A DNA stretch of 64,000 bases from Microcebus murinus (lineage: Eukaryota > Chordata > Mammalia > Primates > Cheirogaleidae): the NCBI RefSeq assembly GCF_040939455.1, contig NC_134115.1:27864727-27928726 (forward strand), in the 5' to 3' direction. Each line of letters begins with the position of its first letter. Position 1 is the stretch's first letter. Both the position numbers and the translations under genes were made by a program. Below, one piece after another: positions 59,825-64,000 of the stretch. Below the pieces are notes generated by a model. The model saw only the letters and a list, made by a program, of their open reading frames with translations, did no database searches and had not been told where the DNA came from.

Positions 59825-61215
59825 GTGATGTTCATTTGATCCATTTTGTTGCACACACCTGTTAGTGCCACGCACTGCTGTCCTTGTGGACACAAAAGTG
59901 AAAAACAGACCGGGTCCCTGTGTTCAAGGAGTTTATATGTTAGTGGAGGAAAACACATAATAACAAATTATCCACATAATCTCAGAGTGATGAGCATGAT
60001 GGTGACAATAACATAGGGTGATTTGACAGTGACCTGGGGGGTGGGGAGAGGTTACTAGAGACCGAGAGTGGTCAGAGAGGGTCTCCCAGAGGGGCCTAAA
60101 CAGTTAAGCTGAAACCTGATGGCAGGGAGCCAGCCTCACAAAGCCATGGAGGGAGTGTGGAAGGAGTTTGGTAGGAAAGTGACCAGTGTTTTGAAGGAAC
60201 TGCAGGGAAGGCTGGGGTGGCTGGAATGTAAACAGAGGATGGGAAGGGAGGGGAGAGAGGGGTGGTTGGCAGGGCCCAGATCACAAGGGACTTCTATTGT
60301 AGGTGGTAACATGGTGCTTCATTTTGATTCTAAGGGCAAGGGGAATCTGTTGAAAGTTTTAAAGTGGAAGAGCGCTATCATCCGATGTATAGTTCAGCAA
60401 GGGTGGGTGGAAAACGGAATTTAGAAGGGCAAGAGTGGAAACTGAGGCCACGTGTGGTGGCTCACACCTGTAATCCTAGCACCTTGGGGGGCCAAGGCAG
60501 GAGGATCGCTTGAGCCCACAAGTTTGAGACCAGCCTGAGCAAGAGCCAGACTCCATTTGTACAAAAACCAGAAAAGTTAGCCGGATGGGGTGGTGCATGC
60601 CTATAGTCCTAGCTACTCAGGAAGCTAAGACAGGAGGATCGCCTGAGCCCAGGAGTTTGAGGTTGCAGTGAACTACGATGACACCACTACACTTTAGCCC
60701 AGGTGACAGAGCAAGACCCTTGTCTCAAAAAAAAAAAAAAAAAAGTGGAAGCTGGGAGACTAGTGAGGGGACTGTTGTATCTGTCTAGGCAAGAGATGAT
60801 GGTCTTTTAGACCAGGTGGTCAGCGGTGGAGGTGGAAAGAAGTCAATAGTTCTAAGAAATATGTCAAAGGCAGAATCATTTGGACTTGGTGATGTTGGGA
60901 TGTGAGGGGTCAAGGACTAAAAAGCTCACTAATGACCCTCGGGTTTATGGCCTGAGTAGCAGGTGGCTGGAGTGCAATGTGGGGGATGGGAGAAAAGGGA
61001 GGAGGAGAGGGCTGGTGTGGGGTCTTCCCGGGACGTGTCGAGGTTGAAGTGTCTGTTAGATATCACCTGCACATGTCGAGAGTGAGATTGTGTATGTTAG
61101 AGTTCAAAGAAGTGATCGGGACTGGAGATTTTGGAGGTCATAGTCATAGATGATAGTAATTGAAGCCAGGGAAGTGGATCAGATCACCTGGGGAAAGAAC
61201 ATAGAGAATCGGTTA
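59825..61215 (-). mobile_element. L2 LINE, antisense, split by Alu
   Basis: Same reversed L2 order as at 22915-25090: tail text (GGGTCCCTGTGTTCAAGGAG), GGTCAGAGAGGGTCTCCCAG, GGCTGGGGTGGCTGGAATG, GGCAAGAGATGATGGTC (after the Alu), GATCAGATCACCTGGGG. Not intact. Confidence 0.7.
60446..60744 (+). mobile_element. Alu SINE inserted in L2
   Basis: Sense Alu, GGCCACGTGTGGTGGCTCACACC to an 18-nt A-run. Imperfect duplication AGTGGAAACT / AGTGGAAGCT at 60434-60443 and 60744-60753. Confidence 0.9.
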
Positions 61216-61549
61216 GAGCCTAGAACCGAAGAGGGGGAGGAGGATGAGGAGGCAGAAAGGTGGCTCAGTAAACAACAAGACAAACAAACAAACATAACCC
61301 AGAAAATCACAGAATGGTGGGGTAAGGGGTGGGATGGGGTTGTGCATTGTGTGGAGTGGCCCTAAGGAGAATAGTAAGACCAGTGCTGAAAAGCATCCCC
61401 TGGATTTAGGAATCTGAGGTCTTTGGTGACTCATTAGGGCCATTTAATTACAATGGTGGAAACTGACATCTGGTTGGGTAGGGGGAGAAGTAATTGGGAG
61501 GTGAAAAATTATAAATAGGAAGTATAGTCAAGTCTTGCATAGTTTGCAG
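61216..61549. other. Intergenic, no gene recognised
   Basis: A purine-rich stretch with a CAAA-type repeat near 61280. Nothing supportable. Confidence 0.35.

Positions 61550-64000
<2,451 letters not shown>

Overview
This is a nuclear genome window from a primate, most likely a strepsirrhine (lemur or galago lineage). The many Alu copies carry the strepsirrhine consensus: a second monomer with a 'TTGGCCAATTAATTTCTTTCTATTTATAGTAGAGAC'-type linker (described here, seen for example near 2251-2286 and 14206-14238) and 'GCTAGGATTACAGGCG' where human Alus have GCTGGGATTACAGGCG. Older shared families (AluJ-like, MIR, L2, L3/CR1, L1M, MLT1/MaLR, MER5) fit a mammalian background.

The only protein-coding gene I can support is KLF9 (Kruppel-like factor 9, BTEB1) on the + strand. 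Exon 1 coding sequence is 33189-33693, the phase-1 intron is 33694-55621 (about 21.9 kb), and exon 2 coding sequence is 55622-55851. Together they encode 244 residues with three C2H2 zinc fingers. The 3'UTR runs about 3.25 kb to paired AATAAA signals at 59069-59083. The promoter sits in a CpG island with several CCAAT boxes and CRE-like sites. The roughly 1 kb 5'UTR holds five upstream ATGs.

Layout. 1-25.1 kb: intergenic, dominated by repeats, including an L1M on the minus strand (about 5.5-11.25 kb), an L1 on the plus strand (17.3-20.2 kb), a long antisense L2 (22.9-25.1 kb), and nested insertions. 25.6-29 kb: a GC-rich, repeat-free block lying 3-6.5 kb upstream of the gene, with a canonical glucocorticoid-response-like palindrome, a second GRE-like site, a DR4-type nuclear receptor site, an AP-1 site and a GC-box array. 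Its position and content match the conserved hormone-responsive enhancers described upstream of KLF9 in tetrapods. 29-32.1 kb: mostly unique sequence. 32.1-59.1 kb: KLF9. 59.1-64 kb: downstream repeats (MIR, L2, L1, Alu).

How it works together: KLF9 is an Sp/KLF-family GC-box binding regulator induced by glucocorticoid and thyroid hormone. The upstream block plausibly integrates these hormone inputs. The uORFs probably restrain translation, and Pumilio-type motifs beside the poly(A) signal may add post-transcriptional control. I found no undescribed multigene system. The most interesting unexplained items are a TTAA-flanked piggyBac-like MITE inserted in an MLT1-like LTR, a TIR-bearing mariner-like element split by an AluJ, a 5'-truncated Alu with a perfect 15-bp duplication inside a MIR, and the enhancer block. 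Repeat family names come from recalled consensus sequences, not a database search; boundaries are approximate.
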